From Candidatus Latescibacterota bacterium (lineage in GTDB: Bacteria > JAAXHH01), in the NCBI GenBank assembly GCA_022822725.1, contig JAJEAN010000007.1, positions 1,809,045 through 1,873,044 on the forward strand: a DNA stretch of 64,000 nt, read 5' to 3'. The notes below the pieces were generated by a model. The model had not been told where the DNA came from. It did not search any database and saw only the letters and a program-made list of their open reading frames with translations. Shown here one piece after another: positions 53,913-62,718 of this stretch (position 1 is its first letter; each line of letters starts with the position of its first letter). Both the position numbers and the translations under genes were made by a program.

Positions 53913-55178
53913 ATGCCCTTGAAAGTCACCAACGTCGAACGCTTCACCGTCAGCGTGCCGTTCACGCAGGGACAGCGGCCCATGGCGGAGCGGACGGTAT
54001 ACAACTGGTCCGTGTTCGAACTGTGCAAGGTCACCACCGACGCCGGCCTCGTGGGCTGGGGCGAGACCATCGTCCACTACATCCATTCGCGCGTGACAAA
54101 CGAGAGCGTACAGCGCGTCATGGGAAGAAGCCCGGCGGACTTCATGCAGGACGATACGATCGGCGCCGGACTGCAGATGGCCCTCTACGACGTGGTGGGC
54201 AAGGCACTCGAGGTCCCGTGTCACAAGCTGCTGGGAAGCAAGGTCCGGGACTGGGTCCCCATATCCTGGTGGTCCAACGAGGGGCCTTCTGACGACTGGG
54301 TCCGCCAGGTACGGGACGCCGTGGACAACGGATACACGACCATCAAACTGAAGCAACGGCCCTGGCACGACATCAACGAACAGATGTCGGCGATCGACGC
54401 CAACGTGCCGCGCCACTTCCGGGTGGACCTCGACGCCAATGGTTCCATGCACAACGCCGCGGCGGCCATGCCCGTCATGCGCGGCCTGGAACAGTTCGAT
54501 ATCGTGGCCATGTTCGAGACGCCCATACCCCAGCCCGACATCCTGGGGAACCGCCAGTTGAGGCAGGTCATCAGCCGCCCCATCGCCATGCATTTCGGTT
54601 CGCCGCCCTATACCACCGCGATCCGCGAGGCGGTCTGCGACGGTTTTGTCGTCAGCGGCGGCGCCACGCGGGTGAAATACCAGGGCATCCTCAGCGCGGA
54701 AGCCAACATGCCCTTCTGGCTCCAGATGGTCGGCAACGGACTCACCACCACCTGGGCCGCCCATCTCGGCGCCGTACTCACCCACGCCACCTGGCCCGCC
54801 ATCACCTGCATCAACCTGTACCGCCACCACCTGCTCAAACATCCCATCGAGGTTGTGGGCGGCTTCCACCGCGTGCCCGACGGGCCGGGCCTGGGCGTGG
54901 AAGTGGACGAAGAGGCCATGAACAGCTTCCTCGTGCCCGACGACGTAATGGGCCCCTTCCGCGACCGCGACGAACCGTACGATTTTCCCAGGCCGCGATT
55001 CATCCGCACGGCGGTGTTTCCCGACGGGCATCGCGTCCATTTCGGGAATATCCGCCATGGGTGGGAGCTGGAGGCCTACACGTCCGGCATCCGTACCGAA
55101 TACTGGCGGGAGGACGGCACCGATGGTTTCGAAGACCTGTGGCGCCGTACGCGGGAACAGCCCGTAACCGAGCGTTGA
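53913..55178 (+). CDS. Enolase-superfamily protein with altered metal site
   Basis: 421 residues. The capping domain (NVERFTVSVPFTQGQRPMAE) leads to a barrel with Lys residues in TTIKLKQRPWHD and metal ligands Asp in FRVDLDANGSM and Glu in AMFETPIPQPD. At the third ligand position, where Glu or Asp is expected, the sequence reads PIAMHFGSPPYT. The C-terminus is about 50 residues longer than usual. It is likely an acid-sugar-related enzyme or a non-canonical homologue. The context (M42 peptidase, SDR, Gfo/Idh) is catabolic. Confidence 0.82.
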   Translation: MPLKVTNVERFTVSVPFTQGQRPMAERTVYNWSVFELCKVTTDAGLVGWGETIVHYIHSRVTNESVQRVMGRSPADFMQDDTIGAGLQMALYDVVGKALEVPCHKLLGSKVRDWVPISWWSNEGPSDDWVRQVRDAVDNGYTTIKLKQRPWHDINEQMSAIDANVPRHFRVDLDANGSMHNAAAAMPVMRGLEQFDIVAMFETPIPQPDILGNRQLRQVISRPIAMHFGSPPYTTAIREAVCDGFVVSGGATRVKYQGILSAEANMPFWLQMVGNGLTTTWAAHLGAVLTHATWPAITCINLYRHHLLKHPIEVVGGFHRVPDGPGLGVEVDEEAMNSFLVPDDVMGPFRDRDEPYDFPRPRFIRTAVFPDGHRVHFGNIRHGWELEAYTSGIRTEYWREDGTDGFEDLWRRTREQPVTER

Positions 55179-55205
55179 GCTGAATCCAATATCCGGAGCA
55201 TTACC

Positions 55206-55955
55206 ATGAGACTGACAGACAAGACGGCGATCGTAACGGGTGCGGCCTCGGGCATAGGACGCGGCACCGCGGAGAGGATGGCGCGGGAAGGCGCCCGGGT
55301 CGTGGCCGTGGACATCAACGAAGTGGGGCTGGAACAGACGGTCGAATCGATCCGCCAGGAAGGATGGGCAGCCACGGCCTTCGTCGCCGACGTGGGGCGG
55401 GACGAGCAGGTCAGGCACATGGTCCAGTGCGCGGTCGACACCTACGGCGGACTGCAGATCCTGCACAACAACGCGTACTGGCACGCGCCCGGACCGGTAT
55501 GCGACCTGGCGGAAGCCGATTGGGACCGCACGCTCGACGTGTGCCTGAAAGCGATCTACCTGGGGTGCAGACACGCCATTCCGGTCATGAGAGAATCGGG
55601 CGGCGGCGCCATCGTCAACACGGCGTCGGTGCATAGCCTCGTCGGGTTCCGTGACTACGCCGCCTACGACGCGGCCAAGGGCGGGGTCGTCGGGATCACG
55701 CGGTCCGTCGCCGTGGACTACGGACCCGAAATCCGCAGCAACGCGGTGCTGCCCGGCGCCATACTGACGAAGGCCTGGGACGGCCTCGACGAGTCGGTAC
55801 GCAGGCCCTACATCGACCGGCCGCCCCTGAAGCGACTGGGCCTGCCGGAAGACATCGCGTCCGCGGTGGTGTTTCTCGCGTCCGACGAGGCGTCCTTCAT
55901 CACCGGCGCCAGCCTCGTGGTCGACGGCGGACTGACCATCGTCGGGGACGCGTAG
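55206..55955 (+). CDS. Short-chain dehydrogenase/reductase (SDR)
   Basis: 249 residues, classical SDR. The NAD(P) motif is TGAASGIGRGTAERMAREGA, the structural motif NNAYWHAPGP stands where NNAG is usual, and the catalytic Ser and Tyr-x3-Lys are in VNTASVHSLVGF and YAAYDAAKGGV. Asp in VVAVDINEVG favours NAD+. It probably acts in the same catabolic route as the preceding enolase-superfamily gene, 28 bp upstream. The substrate is unknown. Confidence 0.92.
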   Translation: MRLTDKTAIVTGAASGIGRGTAERMAREGARVVAVDINEVGLEQTVESIRQEGWAATAFVADVGRDEQVRHMVQCAVDTYGGLQILHNNAYWHAPGPVCDLAEADWDRTLDVCLKAIYLGCRHAIPVMRESGGGAIVNTASVHSLVGFRDYAAYDAAKGGVVGITRSVAVDYGPEIRSNAVLPGAILTKAWDGLDESVRRPYIDRPPLKRLGLPEDIASAVVFLASDEASFITGASLVVDGGLTIVGDA

Positions 55956-56052
55956 CGGTTCCGGCAGGGACGCGCAGCAATGCGCATTTTCCTGCAAGAA
56001 TCGCTTGTTCCGATCCGACTGATTCATAAGATGCGATGAGTCTGGGACGACA

Positions 56053-56161
56053 CGGAAGATCCGGTCGGCGCGGAAGATCCGGTTCGCGCGGAAGACCAGG
56101 GCCGGCACGGAAGATCCGGTCGGCGCGGAAGATTCCGTCGGCGCGGAAGATCCGGTTCGGC
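56053..56161. repeat. 18-bp tandem repeat, six copies, between SDR and MATE genes
   Basis: Units start at 56053, 56071, 56089, 56108, 56126 and 56144, with core cggaagatccggtcggcg; one unit is 19 bp. The array lies 98 bp past the SDR stop and 75 bp before the MATE start. Confidence 0.93.
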
Positions 56162-56236
56162 ACGTAATGCGATCGGCTGTGCCGCCGTTCCTGGCGTTTT
56201 TACCCGTAGACCACAGGCCACAACCTCCCTGAGAAA

Positions 56237-57619
56237 ATGAGCGTTTCCGAAACATCGAAACCTTCGGCCCGGGACACGGAACCCGCCATCCATACCTCCT
56301 CGGGAAGCGTGAACCAGGTATGGCTGCTGGCGTATCCGATCATCCTGGCCAACATGTCCGAAACGCTGCTGGGCGTGGTCGACACGTACATGGTCGGCCA
56401 GCTGGGCGTGGCGGAGATCGGCGCCGTAGGTCTCGGATCCATGCTTGCATGGCTGTTTTACCTTCCGTTCCTGGGGCTGGCGATGGGGTTGAACACCTTC
56501 GTCGCCCAGAGTTACGGCGCGGGCAAACGGAGGGACTGCGGGTACATGACGTGGCAGGGGCTGTACCTGGCCGTGGCCAGCGGCGTGCTGATCCTGCTCG
56601 TCATCCCCTTCGTACCCCTGTTGTTCGACCTCGCGGGACCTTCCGACGAGGTAAGGCGCCTGGGGGTCACTTACCTGCGATGGCGGCTGATCGACGGTCC
56701 GGCCTTCATGGTCGCCATGGCCGCGGCCAGCTTCTTCCGCGGTATCGGCGATACGAAGACGCCGATGAAGATCGGCATCACCATCAACATCATCAACGTC
56801 ATCCTGAATTACGGGCTGATCTACGGGCACTTCGGCCTGCCCCGCCTCGAGGTGCAGGGATCGGCCATGGGATCGGCGCTGGCTGGTATTATGGGCGGGG
56901 GAATATACCTCGTCCTCTTCCTGTCCCGCCGGCTTCGTCACTACGACAACCGGGCCGTGCCGCGGCCCCGGTGGCCGGACCAGGTCCGGCTCCTGAAGGT
57001 CGGCGCCCCGATCGGTCTGCAACGGTTTCTCGACATCGGCAGCTTCGTCATCTTCGCCGCGATCATCGGAAGGCTCGGGAACGCCCAGTTGGCCGCAAAC
57101 CAGATAGCCATCCAGCTGATGTCCATCTCCTACATGATCGGCCTGGGTATCGGCATGGCCGCTTCCACCCTCGTGGGGCAGTATATCGGGGCCAAACGTA
57201 TCGCTGTGGCCGAACGCAGCGCCTACAGCGCCCTGAAACTGGCCATGGGCATCATGGTCTTCGTCGGTCTGGCGTTCCTGTTGTTTCCCGAACCGCTGGT
57301 CAGCCTGTTCAACGACGATCCCGCCGTCATCCGCTTCGGCAGGCAGGGACTGCTGTACGCGGCGCTGTTCCAGGCCTTCGACGCCCTCGCGGTCATATTC
57401 ATCGGCGCGCTGCGCGGCGCCGGCGACACCCGGTGGTCCGCCGTGGCTGCTTTCATCGGCGCCTGGGTGATCTTCCTTCCGATGACCTACCTGCTCGCCT
57501 TCACCCTGGAACTGGACTTCTGGGGTGCGTGGATGAGCGCGACCATCTACATCTGCCTGCTGGGCATCGCCTGCGTCTACCGGTTCCGGCAGGGCGTCTG
57601 GAAGAAGATGGTCATCTAG
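56237..57619 (+). CDS. MATE-family efflux transporter
   Basis: 460 residues, twelve predicted membrane helices, of the NorM/DinF-like MATE superfamily (for example QVWLLAYPIILANMSETLLG, then VDTYMVGQLGVAEIGAVGLG and GLAMGLNTFVAQSYGAGKRR). It would export organic cations or drugs in exchange for H+ or Na+. The length is normal. Its role beside the catabolic genes could be metabolite export. Confidence 0.93.
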   Translation: MSVSETSKPSARDTEPAIHTSSGSVNQVWLLAYPIILANMSETLLGVVDTYMVGQLGVAEIGAVGLGSMLAWLFYLPFLGLAMGLNTFVAQSYGAGKRRDCGYMTWQGLYLAVASGVLILLVIPFVPLLFDLAGPSDEVRRLGVTYLRWRLIDGPAFMVAMAAASFFRGIGDTKTPMKIGITINIINVILNYGLIYGHFGLPRLEVQGSAMGSALAGIMGGGIYLVLFLSRRLRHYDNRAVPRPRWPDQVRLLKVGAPIGLQRFLDIGSFVIFAAIIGRLGNAQLAANQIAIQLMSISYMIGLGIGMAASTLVGQYIGAKRIAVAERSAYSALKLAMGIMVFVGLAFLLFPEPLVSLFNDDPAVIRFGRQGLLYAALFQAFDALAVIFIGALRGAGDTRWSAVAAFIGAWVIFLPMTYLLAFTLELDFWGAWMSATIYICLLGIACVYRFRQGVWKKMVI

Positions 57620-57660
57620 GGTGGTGCTTTCCAACTAGCGCTGGATTTTTCGGGCGAGTT

Positions 57661-57720
57661 GGTTATCATCGAACACAGGCGGTTATCATCGAAACCAGGA
57701 CCGTTGTCATCTAAGGCAGG
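57661..57720. repeat. 20-bp tandem repeat, three copies, after the MATE gene
   Basis: Units 57661-57680, 57681-57700 and 57701-57720 share ggttatcatcgaa; the third is drifted to gttgtcatctaag and resembles the end of the MATE gene (ggtcatctagg, 57610-57620). The array may derive from that gene end. Confidence 0.85.
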
Positions 57721-57737
57721 CGTTTTTCAACAAGGGA

Positions 57738-58808
57738 ATGGAGTATAGCGTGTCTAATAAAAAGAAATGCCTGATGATCGGCGCCGGCGGCATGGCCGGC
57801 GGCTGGATACGCCGTTTCTACCCCCGGTTCAACGACCGCCACGAGATCGTTGGCCTGGTGGACATCAATGCGGATATCCTCCACGATTCCGGTGATTTTC
57901 TGGGGCTTCCGCGCAGCCGTCGATACACGGACATGGCAACCGCCTTCGGGGAGGTGGACGCGGACTACTGCACGATCGTCATACCGCCCGCGGTGCACCG
58001 GGACGCCGTGATGCTGGCGGTGGAGAGTAAGCTGGACATCCTGAGTGAAAAACCGATTGCCGACACATGGCCCGCGTGCATAGATATATACAGGGCGGTC
58101 ACGGAGGCCGGCCTGAAGATGCACGTGATTCAGAACTACCGCTATTCCAGCCGCATGCTGACCATGCGGCAGGTGCTGCGGGACGGAGAACTCGGACGAA
58201 TCAACTACATCCAGGGCCGCTTCGCCGCGGACTACCGGGAATACGGTGCCTGGGGCGCTTTCCGCTATGAAATACCGCACACCCTGCTCGTGGAAGGCGC
58301 CGTGCATCACTTTGACATGATGCGGAATCTGTCCGGGGGAGACTGCGGGACGATCGCCGGGTGGGAGTGGAACCGGCCGTGGAGCAGTTTCCAGGGGGAT
58401 TGCTGCGCCATGTTCGTGATGGATATGACCAACGGGGTGAAGGCGGCCTACGAAGGTTCGTGCCTGGGTGCCGCCGAGCAGAACAGCTGGCACGGGGAGT
58501 ACTACCGGGCCGAATGCGAGGAAGGCGCTGTCGCCATAGGCAGCGACGGGGTCACGCGCGTATACCGGCATACACCCGGCAAGGGCATGCGCGTCGAGGA
58601 TGTCGGCCCGGTCGTTCCGGAATACGACGGGCACCAGTGGCAGATCAACGAATTTCTGGACTGGCTCGACGGCGGCCCCGCGCCGGATACGCGCCTGGAA
58701 CACAACATCCGGAGCGTGGCCATGGTCTTCGCCGCTATCGAGGCCTCGAAATCGGGAACCGCGGTCGACGTGGAGAAAATGGTAGAGCCGGTCGTAAAAA
58801 CCGCCTGA
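57738..58808 (+). CDS. Gfo/Idh/MocA-family oxidoreductase
   Basis: 356 residues. The N-terminal Rossmann domain begins CLMIGAGGMAGGWIRRFYPR. The family EKP motif is present as LSEKPIADTWPACIDIY, and the catalytic-domain His as EGAVHHFDMMRNL. These NAD(P)-dependent enzymes oxidise sugars, inositols or similar polyols. It closes the catabolic gene run that starts at the M42 peptidase. Confidence 0.92.
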   Translation: MEYSVSNKKKCLMIGAGGMAGGWIRRFYPRFNDRHEIVGLVDINADILHDSGDFLGLPRSRRYTDMATAFGEVDADYCTIVIPPAVHRDAVMLAVESKLDILSEKPIADTWPACIDIYRAVTEAGLKMHVIQNYRYSSRMLTMRQVLRDGELGRINYIQGRFAADYREYGAWGAFRYEIPHTLLVEGAVHHFDMMRNLSGGDCGTIAGWEWNRPWSSFQGDCCAMFVMDMTNGVKAAYEGSCLGAAEQNSWHGEYYRAECEEGAVAIGSDGVTRVYRHTPGKGMRVEDVGPVVPEYDGHQWQINEFLDWLDGGPAPDTRLEHNIRSVAMVFAAIEASKSGTAVDVEKMVEPVVKTA

Positions 58809-58832
58809 GAGAGGGGTAGGTTACCAGGACTT

Positions 58833-60059
58833 ATGCAGAATCAGAAAATCCCTTTTATCGACGCCTTTTTGCGCCTGGAATCCGCCAGCGGCATCCTCCT
58901 GATGCTCGCGACCGCGCTGGCATTGATTTTCGCGAACTCGTTCCTTGAGCCGCTCTATCACTTTCTGCTGAATATTCCGATTCAAATACACATCGCCGCG
59001 CTGGATATACACAAGCCGCTGCAGCTCTGGATCAACGACGGCCTGATGGCCATCTTCTTCTTCCTCGTCGGCCTGGAACTGAAGCGCGAATTCCTCGAGG
59101 GCGAGTTGTCGGACCGGCGAAACATCGTCCTGCCCGGCGTCGGCGCCGTCGGCGGAATGGTCGTTCCCGCGCTGATCTATTTCCTCTTCAACAGTGGTGA
59201 TCCTGACGCCTTGCGAGGCTGGGCCGTACCGGTGGCCACGGATATCGCTTTCGCCCTCGGCGTGCTGGCCCTCCTGGGCTCCCGCGTGCCTATTTCCATC
59301 AAGGTCTTCCTTACCTCCCTGGCCATTCTGGACGACATCGGGGCCATCGCGATCATCGCGTTTTTCTATGCGGCGGAAATATCGATACCGGCCCTGCTGG
59401 TGGCCGCGGGCTGCGTTCTGGTACTGTTCTTCCTGAACAACAGGAACTGGGTCTCCCACAGTTCCTACATGATGGTCGGCGTCGTCCTGTGGATCGCCCT
59501 GGTCAAGTCCGGCGTCCACGCGACGCTGGCGGGCGTGATCCTGGCCATTTTCATCCCCATGCGGTCCAGGACCGACCCCGACGTCTCGCCGCTCAAGGTC
59601 CTGGAGCACGACCTTCATACGGTCGTGGCCTTTGTCATCCTGCCCGTTTTCGCTTTCGCCAACGCCGGGATCAGTTTCGAAGGCATGACGCTCGACCAGG
59701 TCCTTCACGGCGTCCCCGTCGGTGTGGCGCTGGGCCTGTTCCTGGGCAAACAGATTGGCATCTTCGGCCTCTGCTGGATGTTCGTCAAACTCAAATGGGC
59801 CAGCCTGCCCTCGGGCATAACCTGGACGAGCATATATGGAGCCAGCGCCCTGTGCGGCATCGGGTTTACCATGAGCCTCTTCATCGGGTCGCTGGCCTTC
59901 GCGGATATCGACAATTACGGGTTATTCGACGAAAGGCTGGGGATCATGGCGGGATCGCTGCTGTCGGGCGTGCTGGGCTACATGGTCCTGCGGTACAGCC
60001 TGCCGCCAGCCGAAAAGAACAACAAGTCTGTCGAGGAAGAAATCGAGCAGGTGGTGTGA
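58833..60059 (+). CDS. nhaA: Na+/H+ antiporter NhaA (copy 1)
   Basis: 408 residues, about twelve helices. NhaA hallmarks are AFLRLESASGILLMLATALA, VPVATDIAFALGVLALLGSR with the conserved Asp, the Asp pair in AILDDIGAIAII and SGVHATLAGVILAIFIPMR. It exports Na+ or Li+ in exchange for protons and is activated at alkaline pH. A second nhaA follows 40 bp downstream, a tandem duplication with clear protein similarity throughout. Confidence 0.96.
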   Translation: MQNQKIPFIDAFLRLESASGILLMLATALALIFANSFLEPLYHFLLNIPIQIHIAALDIHKPLQLWINDGLMAIFFFLVGLELKREFLEGELSDRRNIVLPGVGAVGGMVVPALIYFLFNSGDPDALRGWAVPVATDIAFALGVLALLGSRVPISIKVFLTSLAILDDIGAIAIIAFFYAAEISIPALLVAAGCVLVLFFLNNRNWVSHSSYMMVGVVLWIALVKSGVHATLAGVILAIFIPMRSRTDPDVSPLKVLEHDLHTVVAFVILPVFAFANAGISFEGMTLDQVLHGVPVGVALGLFLGKQIGIFGLCWMFVKLKWASLPSGITWTSIYGASALCGIGFTMSLFIGSLAFADIDNYGLFDERLGIMAGSLLSGVLGYMVLRYSLPPAEKNNKSVEEEIEQVV

Positions 60060-60099
60060 GGAACAGGGAGTAGGGGCCATTCGACTTCGAAGCGGCTTT

Positions 60100-61293
60100 T
60101 TGCGTAGACTGGAATCCGCCAGCGGCATCCTGCTGATGCTGGCGACCGCCCTGGCCATGGTGTTCGCCAACTCGTACCTGGAACCCTTCTACCATTATTT
60201 GCTGGCATTACCCATCCAGATCCAGATCGCCGCGCTGGATATCAACAAACCCCTGCTGCTCTGGATCAACGATGGTCTGATGACCGTCTTCTTCTTCCTC
60301 GTGGGACTTGAGCTGAAGCGCGAGTTTTTCGAGGGCGAGCTGTCAAACCGGCGTAACCTCATCCTGCCCGGCGTCGGGGCCATCGGCGGTATGGCGATCC
60401 CCGCGCTGATCTATCTCGTCTTCAACAGCGACGACCCCTCCACCTTGCACGGTTGGGCCGTTCCGGTGGCCACGGACATCGCCTTCACCCTGGGCGTGCT
60501 GACCCTCCTCGGCACGCGCGTGCCCATCTCGATCAAGGTCTTTCTGACCTCGCTGGCCATCATGGACGACATTGGCGCGATCCTGATCATCGCCCTGTTC
60601 TACACGGCGGAAATATCGGTGACCGCCCTGCTGGTGGCGGCGGGCTGCGTGCTCGTATTGTTCGTCCTGAACAACAAGCACTGGAATTCCCACAGTTCCT
60701 ACATATTGATCGGCACTGTCCTTTGGATCGCCCTGGTGAAGTCCGGAGTCCACGCGACGCTGGCCGGCGTGATCATGGCCATATTCATCCCCATGCGGTC
60801 CAGGACCGTTCCTGGTATCTCGCCGCTCAAGGTGCTGGAAAACGATCTGCATGCCGTCGTGGCTTTCGTCATCCTCCCCATCTTCGCCTTCGCCAACTCC
60901 GGCGTCATACTGAGCGGCATTACGATCGAGCAGGCGCTTCATGGTGTACCCGTCGGAGTCGCCCTCGGCCTGTTCCTGGGGAAGCAGATCGGGATCTTCG
61001 CACTGTGCGGTCTTTTCATCAAGCTGAAGGTGGCTGCGCTGCCCAAGGGGATGACCTGGACCGGTCTATACGGAGCAAGCGTCCTGTGCGGGATCGGGTT
61101 CACCATGAGCCTGTTCATCGGTTCCCTGGCCTTCGGCGACACCGAGTTACACGATATGTTCGACGAAAGGCTGGGCATCATCGTGGGATCGCTGCTGTCG
61201 GGCGTGACAGGCTACGCCGTCCTGCGATACAGCATGCCGCATGCGGAAAACAAGGTCGAGCCTGTCGACAAAGAGGTCGAGCAGGCAGTGTGA
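60100..61293 (+). CDS. nhaA: Na+/H+ antiporter NhaA (copy 2, unusual start)
   Basis: 397 residues from TTG 60100, closely similar to copy 1 over its whole length (RLESASGILLMLATALAMVF, AIMDDIGAILII). Both Asp residues of the ion site are kept, so it should be functional. There is no ATG or GTG in the right place. TTG 60100 has no clear ribosome site, whereas ATT 60079 has GGGAG 8 bp upstream and would add MRLRSGF, restoring part of the N-terminal helix seen in copy 1. Confidence 0.93.
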   Translation: MRRLESASGILLMLATALAMVFANSYLEPFYHYLLALPIQIQIAALDINKPLLLWINDGLMTVFFFLVGLELKREFFEGELSNRRNLILPGVGAIGGMAIPALIYLVFNSDDPSTLHGWAVPVATDIAFTLGVLTLLGTRVPISIKVFLTSLAIMDDIGAILIIALFYTAEISVTALLVAAGCVLVLFVLNNKHWNSHSSYILIGTVLWIALVKSGVHATLAGVIMAIFIPMRSRTVPGISPLKVLENDLHAVVAFVILPIFAFANSGVILSGITIEQALHGVPVGVALGLFLGKQIGIFALCGLFIKLKVAALPKGMTWTGLYGASVLCGIGFTMSLFIGSLAFGDTELHDMFDERLGIIVGSLLSGVTGYAVLRYSMPHAENKVEPVDKEVEQAV

Positions 61294-61445
61294 GGCTGGA
61301 GTAAGTGGTGGTCAGTCTTGGACAAGTTAGTTTACGTCAGAAAACTTCTACCTTAAACTTTCCCCATTAGTCGTTTCGAATAGATATTTTACGACTAAAC
61401 TACTCGTCATCTACAATTGGCTTGAGTAGTATCGGTACTCCTTTG

Positions 61446-61454
61446 TGTTATAAA
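61446..61454 (+). promoter_or_regulatory. Possible extended -10 promoter for the DUF4238 gene
   Basis: TG-t-TATAAA (61446-61454) is a good extended -10 element about 44 bp before the ATG at 61498. The whole 61294-61497 spacer is AT-rich compared with its surroundings; no other element is clear. Confidence 0.35.
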
Positions 61455-61497
61455 CCATTTAGCCATCGATCCTTTTTTGTGGACTGTCTACTTACGT

Positions 61498-62469
61498 ATG
61501 AATCAACCTCGTAAACACCACTATCTACCTAAGTTCTACCTCCGAAGGTTCTCTTCTGATGGAGAGCAATTAACACAAATTGAGAAATCAACAGGTAAAA
61601 ACTATGTCTGTTCACTTAATGATGTTGCAAGTATCAAGGACTTTTATCGGATAGAAACTGGTGGTAAAGAAGATGATTTTATCTTGGAGAGCTATCTCAG
61701 TAATGTAGAAAGTAAGCTGGCAACTGCATTGCGCGATGCAATTGAGGGTGGTGTATGTAGTCGTGCAATACACGAATCGTTGGTAGTATTGGTTTCCCTT
61801 TTTCGACTACGAGTTCCTTCTTTAGTATCCCAGATTGAAGAATTCATTCGTCAAGTTTCGCGTAGTACTGCTATTCTCCTTCACCGCACACATCAAATCC
61901 CATCATTTAGTCCGACAAGGATGGCAGATTTCGAAGAGGACAAAGTTCCTATTAAGGTTTTAAGAACGTTCCCCCTTGGAATCATGATTGAACTAGCATC
62001 AGACAAAGATATACTTAACGTACTTCTCGGCATGCGACCTGTCATTATTGATGCGCCTGATAACTGTAGTTTCTTCACATGTGATCAACCCGTTGCGTTT
62101 TACAATCCATCTGCTACGTTTAACCAAGCTCGAGGTGCTGCAATTGAAGATCCAGGAACCGAAATTACCCTTCCTTTGTCTTCAAAGAACCTGCTTAAAC
62201 TCGAATGGTCAGAATACGATCCAGACAGAATCATAGCATCACCTGAAGAAGTGGATGAATATAATCGAAGATCAGTTATCATGGCTTCATCGTACATTTT
62301 TACACGGTCCGAATCAGTTACGAAAACCTGCAGGATAGTTAAAAGATATAGGCAGTTCTCGGCAGGAATGCAGCCTCCTCAGTTAGCCGATTTCGGCAGG
62401 ACTTTCTTTACTCGACAGTTTTTCAGACCTGTGTTGACGCAATCCCAATATGAAACTTCCGATCAATAG
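61498..62469 (+). CDS. DUF4238-family protein
   Basis: 323 residues, cytosolic. The N-terminus MNQPRKHHYLPKFYLRRFSS is the DUF4238 signature (HHYLPxFYLxxF), with a later CSFFTCDQPVAFYNP typical of the family. The function is not established. Codon choice and base composition are clearly more AT-rich than neighbours, suggesting recent horizontal gain. The ATG at 61498 is chosen because the signature starts there. Confidence 0.82.
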   Translation: MNQPRKHHYLPKFYLRRFSSDGEQLTQIEKSTGKNYVCSLNDVASIKDFYRIETGGKEDDFILESYLSNVESKLATALRDAIEGGVCSRAIHESLVVLVSLFRLRVPSLVSQIEEFIRQVSRSTAILLHRTHQIPSFSPTRMADFEEDKVPIKVLRTFPLGIMIELASDKDILNVLLGMRPVIIDAPDNCSFFTCDQPVAFYNPSATFNQARGAAIEDPGTEITLPLSSKNLLKLEWSEYDPDRIIASPEEVDEYNRRSVIMASSYIFTRSESVTKTCRIVKRYRQFSAGMQPPQLADFGRTFFTRQFFRPVLTQSQYETSDQ

Positions 62470-62558
62470 TGAATTATGTATACCCAGGTATATTTTGGAT
62501 TGATTAAGACTGTGCATGAATGTGTAGTAATCCTATACGAACCTCCATTCAATGACCT

Positions 62559-62656
62559 TTATACCTCCTCCAGTGCCTGGTCCAGGTTGGCAACGATGTC
62601 GTCTAGATATTCAAGTCCCACCGAAACGCGCACACCGAAGCCCTGATCCGCATCCA
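62559..62656 (-). pseudogene. C-terminal relic of a Cys/Met-metabolism PLP enzyme
   Basis: The minus strand reads DADQGFGVRVSVGLEYLDDI and then VANLDQALEEV before a TAA. This is how cystathionine gamma-synthase/lyase-type enzymes end (RLSVGLE...DLIxDLxxAL). About 31 codons remain; nothing upstream continues the gene. The HigBA operon begins immediately beyond the break, so insertion of that locus may have removed the rest. Confidence 0.65.
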
Positions 62657-62673
62657 CAGACTACCACTCAACA

Positions 62674-62709
62674 TTAACGATTGACGTTAATAACACGTAA
62701 CGTTATTAT
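62674..62709 (+). promoter_or_regulatory. Promoter and operator of higBA
   Basis: TTGACG (62681-62686), a 17-bp spacer and TATTAT (62704-62709) precede higB. Inverted repeats TTAACG (62674-62679)/CGTTAA (62685-62690) and AATAAC (62689-62694)/GTTATT (62702-62707) overlap both boxes, as expected for HigA autorepression. The transcript would start near 62716, so the ATG at 62719 is almost leaderless. Confidence 0.8.
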
Positions 62710-62718
62710 AGCAATGGT

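Noticed and set aside
53751-56255. 834-codon minus-strand open frame
   Set aside because: It spans the reverse complements of two real genes plus an 18-bp repeat array; composition is not protein-like and it has no start signal.
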